The notes under the pieces are model-generated. The model searched no databases. It worked only from the letters and a program-made list of their open reading frames with translations, and was not told where the DNA came from. Shown in pieces: positions 34,930 to 42,585 of a stretch of 64,000 nucleotides of DNA (its first letter is position 1; each line of letters starts with the position of its first letter). Source of the stretch: DASSUW01 sp963835525. Lineage in GTDB: Bacteria; Actinomycetota; Thermoleophilia; Solirubrobacterales; Solirubrobacteraceae. Both the position numbers and the translations under genes were made by a program. The DNA lies in the NCBI GenBank assembly GCA_963835525.1, contig CAWIFM010000009.1, forward strand, positions 124,001-188,000. Reading direction: 5' to 3'.

Positions 34930-35838
34930 ATGACCCTCCCCTTCGTGAAGACCCTCGCCGCCCTGCTCCTGAGCGCCGCGGCGATCGCCGCGGCGCCGGC
35001 CGCCGCCTCGGCCGCGCCCGTCGCCTGCCCGGCGACCTTCAGCGTGCTGCACGACGACCAGATCGGCACGCTGCTGGTCCCGGCCGGCGCGTACCAGCTC
35101 ACGGTCTCCGACCCCGCGCTCCTTCCCTGCGCCCACGCGGCGGACCTCTTCCGCCAGTTCCTCGAGGACTTCGACGGAAAGCTGCCGTCTCCGTGGCGTC
35201 TCGACGCCGCGACCTCGACGTTCAGCGGCGCCGCAGGGATCTCGTTCTCGATCGCCACCGCCTCCACGCCCAGCGGCGGCGAAGGCCAGCATCCCGCCAC
35301 CGGCCTGCGCTGTCCGGGCGTCTTCCAGGTCATGCACAACGACCACATCGGCGTCTTCAAGGTGCCGGCGGGGTCGTACACGGTGACGCTGCTGTCGGCC
35401 GGGCCGCTGACCTGCGACCAGGCGATGAGCAACTTCGCGCGCTTCCTGAGCGACTACGACGGCCGCCTGCAGGGGCTCTGGCTGCTCGACTGGCAGAACG
35501 GCACCTTCATTCGCGGCACGTGGCGGGTCGGCTTCCGCGTCGAGCCGGCCGTCAACCCGCTGCCGGGGCCGACGCCGTCGAGTGGCGGCCTGCGCTGCCC
35601 GGCCACCTTCCGGGTGCTGCACAACGACCGCATCGGCGCGCTGGCGATCCCGCGCGGCCGCTACTGGGTGACGCGCACCTCCGCCGCGAGCCCGAGCTGC
35701 GCGGCCACGACGAGGCTGCTCGCGGGCTTCCTGCAGCGTCCCGACGGTGGGTTGCCGCGGCCGTGGCGGCTGCAGGCCACGACGGGCACCTTCCTGCGGC
35801 CGTCGGGTGCGGGCTTCTCGATCAAGCCGGCGTCGTGA
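34930..35838 (+). CDS. Secreted protein with three 95-residue repeats, unknown function
   Basis: 302 residues. Signal peptide MTLPFVKTLAALLLSAAAIA ending around AASA. The rest is three tandem repeats beginning at about residues 33, 128 and 223 (CPATFSVLHDDQIGTLLVPAG, CPGVFQVMHNDHIGVFKVPAG, CPATFRVLHNDRIGALAIPRG), each ending in F-S/R-I/V hydrophobic strands. Each repeat has exactly two cysteines 34 residues apart (33/67, 128/162, 223/257) and the period is exactly 95. This implies a disulfide per repeat and a beta-rich surface module. ATG 34930 is used; 34918 is possible. It heads a coupled operon with a membrane protein, a glycosyltransferase and a deacetylase. Confidence 0.8.
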   Translation: MTLPFVKTLAALLLSAAAIAAAPAAASAAPVACPATFSVLHDDQIGTLLVPAGAYQLTVSDPALLPCAHAADLFRQFLEDFDGKLPSPWRLDAATSTFSGAAGISFSIATASTPSGGEGQHPATGLRCPGVFQVMHNDHIGVFKVPAGSYTVTLLSAGPLTCDQAMSNFARFLSDYDGRLQGLWLLDWQNGTFIRGTWRVGFRVEPAVNPLPGPTPSSGGLRCPATFRVLHNDRIGALAIPRGRYWVTRTSAASPSCAATTRLLAGFLQRPDGGLPRPWRLQATTGTFLRPSGAGFSIKPAS

Positions 35839-36572
35839 ACCTCATCGGCATCGATCCCTTCGGCGACCGGCTCCAGCCCGGGTCGGGCACGGCGTTCGTC
35901 GTGCTCGCCGCCTTCCTCGTCGCCTTCCTGGCCATCCGCACGAGCGCGCGGCTGACGCGCGGCGTGTCGTGGTGGCCGGGCGGGCTCGAGACCGGCGGCG
36001 TCCACGTCCACCACCTCGTGTGGGGGATCGGTCTGATGCTGCTGTGCGGCTTCCTCGCCTTCGCCGCGCCGCTCGAGGCGCCGTGGTGGCACCTGATCGC
36101 CATCGGCTTCGGCGTTGGCGCCGGCTTCACGCTCGACGAGTTCGCGCTGTGGGTGCGACTCGAGGACGTGTACTGGGCCGAGGAGGGCCGCGCGTCGTTC
36201 GACGCGGTGGTCTGCACCGTGGCCTTCGGCGCGCTCGTCGTGATCGGCACGCAGCCGTTCGGCCTCGACGAGCCGGCGTCGATCGCCGGCACCGCCGCCG
36301 CGGTCTCGCTGATCGCCGGCCTCGCCATCGTGTGCTTCGCCAAGGGCCGCGTGCTGCTCGGCGTGGTCGGCCTCTTCGTTCCCGTCGTCGCGCTGGCCGG
36401 CGCGGTCCGGCTCGCCCATCCGAGCTCGCCGTGGGCGCGCTGGCGCTACGACGACGCCCGCCACGCGCGGGCGGCTCGCCGCTTCGCCCCCGGCCGTCGG
36501 GTCGCGCGCGCCCGCCTGCGCGCTGCCGACCTGATCGCCGGCAGTCCCACCGAACCCAAGGAGCAGACATGA
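35835..36572 (+). CDS. Conserved polytopic membrane protein
   Basis: 245 residues with about six TM segments. Two conserved motifs stand out: ETGGVHVHHLVWGIGLML and GFTLDEFALWVRLEDVYWAEEGRASFDAV, recalling the HIHH/DE motifs of a widespread but uncharacterised actinobacterial family; the two His, Asp and Glu could bind a metal. The GTG start overlaps the previous stop (GTGA). A basic Arg-rich C-terminal tail follows the last TM. It sits between the repeat protein and the glycosyltransferase, so a role in making or exporting an envelope glycan is likely but inferred. Confidence 0.78.
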   Translation: MNLIGIDPFGDRLQPGSGTAFVVLAAFLVAFLAIRTSARLTRGVSWWPGGLETGGVHVHHLVWGIGLMLLCGFLAFAAPLEAPWWHLIAIGFGVGAGFTLDEFALWVRLEDVYWAEEGRASFDAVVCTVAFGALVVIGTQPFGLDEPASIAGTAAAVSLIAGLAIVCFAKGRVLLGVVGLFVPVVALAGAVRLAHPSSPWARWRYDDARHARAARRFAPGRRVARARLRAADLIAGSPTEPKEQT

Positions 36573-37636
36573 GAATTCTGTACGGCGTCAACGGCGAGGG
36601 CCTCGGCCACGCCACGCGCTCGCAGGTGGTGATCGCCGAGCTGCTGGAGCGCGGCCACGACGTGCGCGTTGTGGCCTCGGGCCGCGCCTTCTCCTACCTG
36701 AAGGAGCGGCTGCCGCGCGTGGACGAGATCTTCGGCCCCTCGTTCGCCATGGAGGAGGGCGAGATCCGGCGCTGGGCGACGCTCCGCCGCAACGTCGTCG
36801 CCATGCCGCACGAGCTGCCGGAGACCGCGCGCCACTGGCTGTCAGTGGTGCATTACTGGCAGCCGCACGTGGTCGTCACCGACTTCGAGCCGCTGTCCGC
36901 GCTGTACGCCCGCACGCGGCACGTGCCGCTGGTCTCGATCGACAACATCCACATGCTCGTCCGCTGCCACCACGACGACGAGATCGTCGGCGGCGAGCTG
37001 GCGGACTTCGTGCTGGCCCGCGCGATCACGCGGGCGATGATCCCGACGGCGGGCGACTACGTCGTCACGACGTTCTTCCGCCCGCGCGTGATGTGGGGGC
37101 GGACGACGCTGGTGCCGCCGATCGTGCGCCCCGAGGTGATCGAAGCGGTCCCGGAGCGCGGCGAGCATGTGCTCGTGTACTCGAGCGGCGACCACGGGGT
37201 GATCGACGCGCTGCGCGACGCGGGCGTGCCCGCGCGCGTGTACGGGATGCGCGGCCGGCGCTCGAACGAGGGGTTCCTGGAGGACCTGCGGACGGCGCGC
37301 GCGGTCGTCACCGGCGGCGGCTTCTCGCTGCTCAGCGAGGCGATCTACCTGCGCAAGCCGGTGCTGTCGCTCCCGCTGCACGGCCAGTTCGAGCAGCTCA
37401 TGAACGCCCGCTACCTCGAGCGCGAGGGATACGGCATGTGCGCGCCCGTCGCAGGGCCGGGCGACCTGGCGAGGTTCCTCGGGCGCCTGCCGGAGTACGA
37501 GACGGCGCTCGCCGGCTACGAGCAGGACGGCAACCGGGTCGCGCTCGAGACGATCGAGGCGCGCGTGACCGCGGCCGCCGCCGACTCGCGGCGCGACCGC
37601 CGGCAGGCGCGGCGGGTCGCGCGGAGCGTGGCGTGA
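36569..37636 (+). CDS. GT-B fold glycosyltransferase (MGDG synthase/GT28-like)
   Basis: 355 residues. N-terminal GVNGEGLGHATRSQVVIAELLERGHDV and a C-terminal nucleotide-sugar site GGGFSLLSEAIYLRKPVLSLPLHGQFEQLMNARYLE (glycine loop plus P-L-H-Q box) show a GT-B enzyme of the UDP-glucuronosyltransferase/MGDG-synthase kind. DFEPLSALYARTRHVPLVSIDN lies in the acceptor domain. AAGGAG provides a ribosome site and the ATG overlaps the previous stop (ATGA). The acceptor is probably a lipid or polysaccharide of the envelope; not determinable. Confidence 0.85.
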   Translation: MRILYGVNGEGLGHATRSQVVIAELLERGHDVRVVASGRAFSYLKERLPRVDEIFGPSFAMEEGEIRRWATLRRNVVAMPHELPETARHWLSVVHYWQPHVVVTDFEPLSALYARTRHVPLVSIDNIHMLVRCHHDDEIVGGELADFVLARAITRAMIPTAGDYVVTTFFRPRVMWGRTTLVPPIVRPEVIEAVPERGEHVLVYSSGDHGVIDALRDAGVPARVYGMRGRRSNEGFLEDLRTARAVVTGGGFSLLSEAIYLRKPVLSLPLHGQFEQLMNARYLEREGYGMCAPVAGPGDLARFLGRLPEYETALAGYEQDGNRVALETIEARVTAAAADSRRDRRQARRVARSVA

Positions 37637-38364
37637 TGCGCACCGCGATCGCGCTCGGCGCTGGTGTCGCGGCTGTGGCGCTCTACGGCGCTCAGGTGCC
37701 GACCGCCCAGCTCTACGGGCCCACCATCCACCGCTTCCCCGGCGCCCGCGGGAGGCTCGCGCTCACCTTCGACGACGGGCCCAACCCGCGCGTGACGCCG
37801 CGCCTGCTCGACCTGCTCGACGACTACGAGGCGAAGGCCACGTTCTTCCTGATCGGCCGCTGGGCGGCGCGCGAGCCGGAGCTCGTGCGCGAGATCGCCG
37901 ACCGCGGGCACGCGATCGGCAACCACACCTACACGCATCCGACGATGCCGCTGCACAGCGCCGGCATGCTTCGCGAGGACCTCGCGCGCTGCCGCTGGGC
38001 CGTCGAGCGTGCGGGCGTGACCTTCTCGCAGGTCGACGGCGCGATGCTGATGCGCCCGCCGTACGGGCGCCGGCGACCGGGCACGCTGCATGTGCTGGCC
38101 GAGGAGGGCTACGTGCCCGTCACCTGGTCGGTCACGGCCTACGACTGGCGGAGCTGGGAGACGGCCGGCCGGATCACCCGCCGCTGCCTGCATGCGCGCG
38201 ACGGCGACCTGATCCTCCTGCACGACGGCTGCGACCGCGACCCCGCGCACGACAGGACGCGGTCCCTGGCCGCTGCGCGGGCGGCGCTCGAGTACCACAC
38301 GGCGCGCGGCGCGCGGTTCGTGACGATCCCCGAGCTGGCGTCGTGCGCAGTGCCGGTGTGCTGA
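37636..38364 (+). CDS. Polysaccharide deacetylase (NodB domain, CE4)
   Basis: 242 residues with an N-terminal hydrophobic anchor (IALGAGVAAVALYGA). CE4 motifs: MT1 LTFDDGPNPRV, MT2 IGNHTYTHPTMP (H-x3-H), MT3 MRPPYGRRR, MT5 LILLHDGC. It removes acetyl groups from a polysaccharide at the cell surface. The start overlaps the glycosyltransferase stop (TGATG). It is the last gene of the coupled four-gene envelope operon. Confidence 0.9.
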   Translation: MRTAIALGAGVAAVALYGAQVPTAQLYGPTIHRFPGARGRLALTFDDGPNPRVTPRLLDLLDDYEAKATFFLIGRWAAREPELVREIADRGHAIGNHTYTHPTMPLHSAGMLREDLARCRWAVERAGVTFSQVDGAMLMRPPYGRRRPGTLHVLAEEGYVPVTWSVTAYDWRSWETAGRITRRCLHARDGDLILLHDGCDRDPAHDRTRSLAAARAALEYHTARGARFVTIPELASCAVPVC

Positions 38365-38365
38365 C

Positions 38366-38640
38366 GCGACAGCCCCGGTCCCGGGCTTCGCGACGCTGCA
38401 CGAGCTGCTGCTGATCTCGGCCGTCACGACGATCCTCGTGCTCCGCGCGCAGCTGTGGCTCACCCACTACCCGAGCTCGGCGGCCACGGCCTGCACATCG
38501 CGCACCTGTTGTGGGGCGGGTTCTTCATCGACGAGCTCGGCAAGTTCATCACGCAGGACAACGACTACTTCTTCAAGCCCGCCGCGCTGAGCGAACGTCA
38601 ACTGCGGCTGGGCAGGGAGCTGCGAGGCCGGCGGAGCCTG
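38366..38640 (+). pseudogene. Remnant of an integral membrane protein gene
   Basis: Directly after the deacetylase stop the codons read GFATLHELLLISAVTTILVLRAQLWLTHYP, then the frame shifts by one and continues as ELGGHGLHIAHLLWGG, then jumps to FFIDELGKFITQDNDYFFKPAA. These pieces match, in order, a common actinobacterial/bacterial membrane protein in which about 40 residues (two TM helices) normally separate HLLWGG from FIDELGK. The gene thus has a frameshift and an internal deletion, and no start codon. I recall the family from pattern, not from a search. Confidence 0.65.
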
Positions 38641-38715
38641 GTCTTGTCATCGAGTCCGCCGCCGCGGCCGGCCACGCCGGCTCCTTCGCCTCCTCATCTA
38701 GCGCAGTTGACGTTC
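38593..38715. repeat. 14-bp inverted repeats flanking a 95-bp segment
   Basis: GAACGTCAACTGCG at 38593-38606 is repeated in reverse complement at 38702-38715. The left copy lies at the end of the pseudogene. No transposase or target-site duplication is visible. It could be a scar of an inversion or a small mobile element. Confidence 0.6.
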
Positions 38716-38790
38716 CGAAACCCAGCTCGAGTCCGCGCAACATTTCGACCCTTTATCCGGTGGACAAGAGCGCGCGGCACCCTCCGCGGC

Positions 38791-39003
38791 ATGTGGATCC
38801 TCATCGCGGTTCTCGTGCTCGCCGTCGTCGTGGTGGCGGTCGTGGTGCTCTCCGGCCGGACCGGCCGCCCGAAGCGCGAGCCCGACTGGCCCGGTGCCCA
38901 CGACACCTCCGCCCGCGACCACCACTTCAGCGGCGGCTCGCACGGCAGTGGCGGCTACGGCGGCGGCGCGGGCGAGGCCGGCCCGGGCGGCCACGCCGGC
39001 TAA
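38791..39003 (+). CDS. Small single-pass membrane protein, Gly/His-rich tail
   Basis: 70 residues: MWILIAVLVLAVVVVAVVVL is a TM anchor, followed by RTGRPKREPDW and a tail rich in Gly, Ser and His (HHFSGGSHGSGGYGGGAG). No family is recognised. It stands alone between the pseudogene and a palindromic repeat that starts with the last base of its stop region. The coding call rests on the clean TM start and frame; it may also be a fragment. Confidence 0.5.
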   Translation: MWILIAVLVLAVVVVAVVVLSGRTGRPKREPDWPGAHDTSARDHHFSGGSHGSGGYGGGAGEAGPGGHAG

Positions 39004-39022
39004 GGGGGGTCAGACCCCCCTT
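39002..39022. repeat. Perfect GGGGTCAGACCCC-type palindrome
   Basis: AAGGGGGGTC and GACCCCCCTT surround a single A. The same sequence forms the arms of the palindrome at 13048-13118. It follows the small membrane-protein gene and touches the -35 box of the PadR promoter, so it may end transcription. Confidence 0.85.
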
Positions 39023-39050
39023 GACTAACGGATATAGATAGCGGTTAGAT
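39021..39050 (+). promoter_or_regulatory. Promoter of the PadR-ABC operon
   Basis: TTGACT (39021-39026) and TTAGAT (39045-39050) are 18 bases apart. The expected start is near 39057, so the PadR message would be almost leaderless from ATG 39059. CTAAC (39025-39029) and GTTAG (39044-39048) are inverted arms inside the promoter and could be a PadR site. Confidence 0.5.
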
Positions 39051-39058
39051 ATGTGGCG

Positions 39059-39565
39059 ATGCGACACGCCGTCCTCGCCGTCCTCGCCGACGCGCCGGCA
39101 CACGGCTACGAGATCAAGCGCGCGCTCGAGGATCGCTTCGGGACGGTGATCGCGCCGCTCAACGCGGGCCAGGTCTACACGACGCTGCAGCGCCTCCAGC
39201 GCGACGAGCTGGTGAGCGACGACTCGGTCGCGCAGCAGGGTCGGCCGGACAAGCGGGTCTACCGGCTCACGGACGCCGGCTGGGATGCGCTGCAGGAGTG
39301 GCTCGGGGCGCCGAGCGCGCCGACCCGGCTGCGCGACGACTTCTTCATGAAGCTCGTGCTCGCCCACTCGATGGGGCTCGCCGACCCCGCCGAGCTGATC
39401 GCGCGCCAGCGCGCGGCCTACCTGCGCTCGCTCGGCGAGCTCGAGCGCGTGCTGGCGTCCGGTGGCGCCGACGGCGCCACCGCCCTGGTCGTCGAGGGAG
39501 CGGCGCTGCACCTGGAGGCCGACCTGAAGTGGCTCGACCGCTGCGAGGAGGTGCTGGGGACATGA
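39059..39565 (+). CDS. PadR family transcriptional regulator
   Basis: 168 residues from ATG 39059 (a GTG two codons earlier is possible). The winged-helix domain is LAVLADAPAHGYEIKRALEDRF, then GQVYTTLQRLQRDELVSDDSVAQQGRPDKRVYRLTDAGWDAL, with the wing typical of PadR. The C-terminal domain is the helical PadR_C type (about 100-165). It overlaps the ABC ATPase gene (ATGA) and so forms an autoregulated operon with that exporter, a very common layout. Confidence 0.9.
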   Translation: MRHAVLAVLADAPAHGYEIKRALEDRFGTVIAPLNAGQVYTTLQRLQRDELVSDDSVAQQGRPDKRVYRLTDAGWDALQEWLGAPSAPTRLRDDFFMKLVLAHSMGLADPAELIARQRAAYLRSLGELERVLASGGADGATALVVEGAALHLEADLKWLDRCEEVLGT

Positions 39566-40299
39566 CCGCGGTGATCGAGGCGCGCTCCCTGCGCAAGGTG
39601 CACGGCAGCGGCGATGCCGAGGTGGTCGCGCTGGCCGGCGTGGACGTGGCGCTCGGCCACGGCGAGTTCCTGGCCGTAACGGGGCCGAGCGGCTGCGGGA
39701 AGTCGACGCTGCTGAACCTGCTCGGCGGGCTCGACCGGCCGACGGCGGGCGAGATCTACCTCCACGGCGAGCGCGTCGACGGCGCGAGCGAGGCGCGGCG
39801 CGCGCGGTTGCGGCGCAGCGAGCTCGGGTTCGTCTTCCAGTTCTTCAACCTGATCGAGAACCTCACCGTCGCCGACAACGTGGAGCTGCCGGCCCTGCTG
39901 GCCGGCGTCCCGGCGCGCGAGGCGCGGCGGCGGGCGCACGACCTGCTCGAGCGGCTCGGCCTCGCCGAGACGGCCGCGCGGGTGCCCGGCTCCTTGTCCG
40001 GCGGGCAGCAGCAGCGGGTGGCGATCGCCCGCGCGCTGGTCAACCGGCCGAGCGTGCTGCTGGCCGACGAGCCGACCGGCAACCTCGACAGCGCGGCCGC
40101 GCGCGAGGTCGTCAGCGTGCTGCGCGAGCGCTCCGAGGAGGGCCAGGCGATCGTGCTCGTCACCCACGATCTGCGCGTCGCGAGCGCCGCCGGGCGCGTG
40201 CTGCGGATGCGCGACGGGGCGGTGGTGGGGGAGTCCGACCTCGACGGCGAGGCGGACGCCGAGGCCGCGATCGGCCGCGTGCTGCCGCTGGAGGGCTGA
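39562..40299 (+). CDS. ABC transporter ATPase, MacB/LolD type
   Basis: 245 residues. Walker A VTGPSGCGKSTLLNLLGGLDRPTAGEI, Q-loop FVFQFFNLIENLTV, signature SGSLSGGQQQRVAIARAL-like LSGGQQQRVAIARALVNRP, Walker B VLLADEPTGNLDS, H-loop VTHDLRVAS. The DEPTGNLD form marks the MacB/LolD/FtsE-like family that works with FtsX-type permeases, which is the next gene. Second gene of the PadR-regulated operon. Confidence 0.93.
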   Translation: MTAVIEARSLRKVHGSGDAEVVALAGVDVALGHGEFLAVTGPSGCGKSTLLNLLGGLDRPTAGEIYLHGERVDGASEARRARLRRSELGFVFQFFNLIENLTVADNVELPALLAGVPAREARRRAHDLLERLGLAETAARVPGSLSGGQQQRVAIARALVNRPSVLLADEPTGNLDSAAAREVVSVLRERSEEGQAIVLVTHDLRVASAAGRVLRMRDGAVVGESDLDGEADAEAAIGRVLPLEG

Positions 40300-42542
40300 T
40301 GCTGCGCGCCGCCGGCCGCCTGATCCGCGCCGACCTGCGCCAGCGCCCCTTCCAGGCGGCGCTGACCGGGCTGGTGATCGCGATCGCCGCCGGCGCGCTG
40401 CTGGTCACGCTGCACCTGCGCGCGGTGATGGAGGAGCCGTTCGACGACCTGATGCAGGCGACGAACGGCGCGCACCTGGACGTGATGGGTCCGCCCGGCG
40501 CGGTCGCCGAGGCGGCGGCGCTGCCGGAGGTCGCCGAGGCGAGCGCTCCGCGAAGGCTCGTGCGGGTGGCGGCGTCCGGGGGCGCCGATCGGCTCGTGCT
40601 CGCCGCGCTGCCGGCGCGCACGACGGTCGACCGCCCGCTCGTGGTCGCCGGACGGCTCCCCCGCGGGCCGGGCGAGCTGGCGCTGAACCGCGCGCTCGCC
40701 TTCGGCATGGACCTGGGCCCGGGCGACCGGATCGCGCTCGGCGGCGAGCGGCTCCGGATCGTCGGCGTGGCCGTGCTCCCGCTTCCCAGCGCCGACGGCT
40801 GGGTGACCGCAGAGCAGGTTCGGACGCTCACGCCCGCGCCGCCGGAGGAGGGCGATCCCGCCGCCGGCGACGTGGTGGTCGCCGGCCTGCGGCTGCGCGA
40901 CCCCGACGCCGCCGCGGAGGTGGCCCAGCGGCTGGCCGCCGCCGGCAAGGTGCGCGTCAACGACTGGCTGGAGGCGCGCGCCGACTTCACCGACGAGTCG
41001 CGCCGCACGCTCGCCATCCTGGGCGCCGCGACGCTGCTCGCGCTCCTGGCCACCGGCTTCACGCTCGCCACCGCGATCGGCGGCCGCGTGCTGGCCGACC
41101 GGCGCCGGATCGGCCTCCTGCGCTCGGTCGGCGTGACGCCCGCCGGCGTCACCGCCGTGCTGGTCGGCCATTACCTGACCCTCGGCCTGCTGGCCGCGCC
41201 GCTCGGCCTGCTCGGCGGCCGGCTCCTGGCTCCGCCGCTGCTCGGCGACACGCTCGTCCTGCTCGGCACGCCGCAGCCCGGACCGCCCGGCCCGGCCCTC
41301 GCGCTCGTCGTGCTGCTGCTCGTCCTGGTCGCCGTGGCGCTGGCCTGCGCGCTGCCGGCCTGGCGGGCGGGCCGCCTGCCGCCGGTCGTCGCGCTCCAGC
41401 CCGTGCGCTCCGGAGCCCGGCGGGCCTCGCGGGCGGCGAGCATCGCGCGCGCCCTGCGGCTGCCGGTGACCGCCGCGCTCGGCGCCAAGGACGCGTATGT
41501 CCAGCGCGGGCGCGCCGCGCTGACCGTCGCCAGCCTCGCCCTGGCCGGCGCCATGGTGGTGTGCGCGCTGGCCTTCGAGACGACGATGGACCGCCTGGCC
41601 GCCGACCCGGCGCTGCGGGCCCAGCCGTGGGAGGTGGCGGTGTTCACCGAGTCGATGCCGCCCGAGCGGGTCGACCGGCTGCTCGCATCGCTGCCCGGCG
41701 TCGAGGCCGTCGGTCGCCGCTACGGCGTGCTCGCGATGGCGGACGGGCTCGAGCTCGACGCACGCGTGATCGACGGCTCGCCGAGCGCTTTCGCGTTCGC
41801 GGTGCCGGACGGCCGCGGCGTGCGCCGGGCAGGCGAGGTGACGCTCGGTCGCGAGGCGCTCGAGCGGCTCGGCGTGGAGATCGGCGACACCGTGTCGCTG
41901 ACCGCCGACGGCCTGCCGTTCAGAGCACGCGTGGTCGGTCGCCACATCGACCCCGACGGACTCGGCGTCGTGGCGCTCGCGGGCACCGTCCCGGCCGCGG
42001 CGCTGCGGTCCCCGAGCTGGATCGTGCGGCTGTCCGGCGGCGTCGACGCGGTGCGGACCCAGGCCGAGATCGAGCGGGTGGGCGCGGGCCGCCTGCTCGT
42101 CAGCCGGCCCGGCGAGTCGCTCGAGCGCGAGGTCAGCGAGATGCGGCCGATCGTCTACGGCGTGACCGCACTGCTGCTCGCCATCGCCGGCGTCAACCTC
42201 CTCACCACGCTGCTGCTCAGCGTGCGCGAGCGGCGCCGCGACGTCGCCATCCTCGGCGCCGTCGGCGCCAGCCGCCGGCAGGTGACCGGCACGGTGGTCG
42301 CGGGTGGCCTGCTGCTCGCCGTGCCCTCGGTGCTGGTCGGCCTGCCGCTCGGCGCCTGGCTGTTCACCACCATCGTCGGCATCACCGACCCCTCCGACGG
42401 TCCCGACGTCGCCACCTTGCCGTCGTGGTGGAGCGTGAGCCTCGCGCTGCCCGTGGGGCTCGCCGCGGTGGCGGTGCTCTCGGCCCTCGCCGCCCGCGAG
42501 GCCGCCCGCGTGGCGATCGCCGCTGCGCTGCGGGCAGAGTAA
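40299..42542 (+). CDS. FtsX-like permease of a MacB/LolCDE-type exporter
   Basis: 747 residues with two FtsX domains. An N-terminal TM (AALTGLVIAIAAGALLVTLHL) is followed by a large external domain, three TM helices (IGLLRSVGVTPAGVTAVLVGHYLTLGLL region), then a second half with another extracellular domain and three TM helices ending in LREAARVAIAAALRAE-like AREAARVAIAAAL. ATG overlaps the ATPase stop (TGATG). The substrate could be a lipoprotein, lipid or peptide; unknown. Confidence 0.9.
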   Translation: MLRAAGRLIRADLRQRPFQAALTGLVIAIAAGALLVTLHLRAVMEEPFDDLMQATNGAHLDVMGPPGAVAEAAALPEVAEASAPRRLVRVAASGGADRLVLAALPARTTVDRPLVVAGRLPRGPGELALNRALAFGMDLGPGDRIALGGERLRIVGVAVLPLPSADGWVTAEQVRTLTPAPPEEGDPAAGDVVVAGLRLRDPDAAAEVAQRLAAAGKVRVNDWLEARADFTDESRRTLAILGAATLLALLATGFTLATAIGGRVLADRRRIGLLRSVGVTPAGVTAVLVGHYLTLGLLAAPLGLLGGRLLAPPLLGDTLVLLGTPQPGPPGPALALVVLLLVLVAVALACALPAWRAGRLPPVVALQPVRSGARRASRAASIARALRLPVTAALGAKDAYVQRGRAALTVASLALAGAMVVCALAFETTMDRLAADPALRAQPWEVAVFTESMPPERVDRLLASLPGVEAVGRRYGVLAMADGLELDARVIDGSPSAFAFAVPDGRGVRRAGEVTLGREALERLGVEIGDTVSLTADGLPFRARVVGRHIDPDGLGVVALAGTVPAAALRSPSWIVRLSGGVDAVRTQAEIERVGAGRLLVSRPGESLEREVSEMRPIVYGVTALLLAIAGVNLLTTLLLSVRERRRDVAILGAVGASRRQVTGTVVAGGLLLAVPSVLVGLPLGAWLFTTIVGITDPSDGPDVATLPSWWSVSLALPVGLAAVAVLSALAAREAARVAIAAALRAE

Positions 42543-42554
42543 GTTCACTGAACT
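42542..42554. promoter_or_regulatory. Perfect 13-base palindrome, candidate operator
   Basis: AGTTCA-C-TGAACT lies between the FtsX gene stop and the amidohydrolase start, just before a -10-like TATGCT at 42571-42576. Its symmetry and position fit a repressor site, but no matching regulator can be named. Confidence 0.4.
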
Positions 42555-42585
42555 GATCGACAAAGTGCGGTATGCTGCTGGGCGG

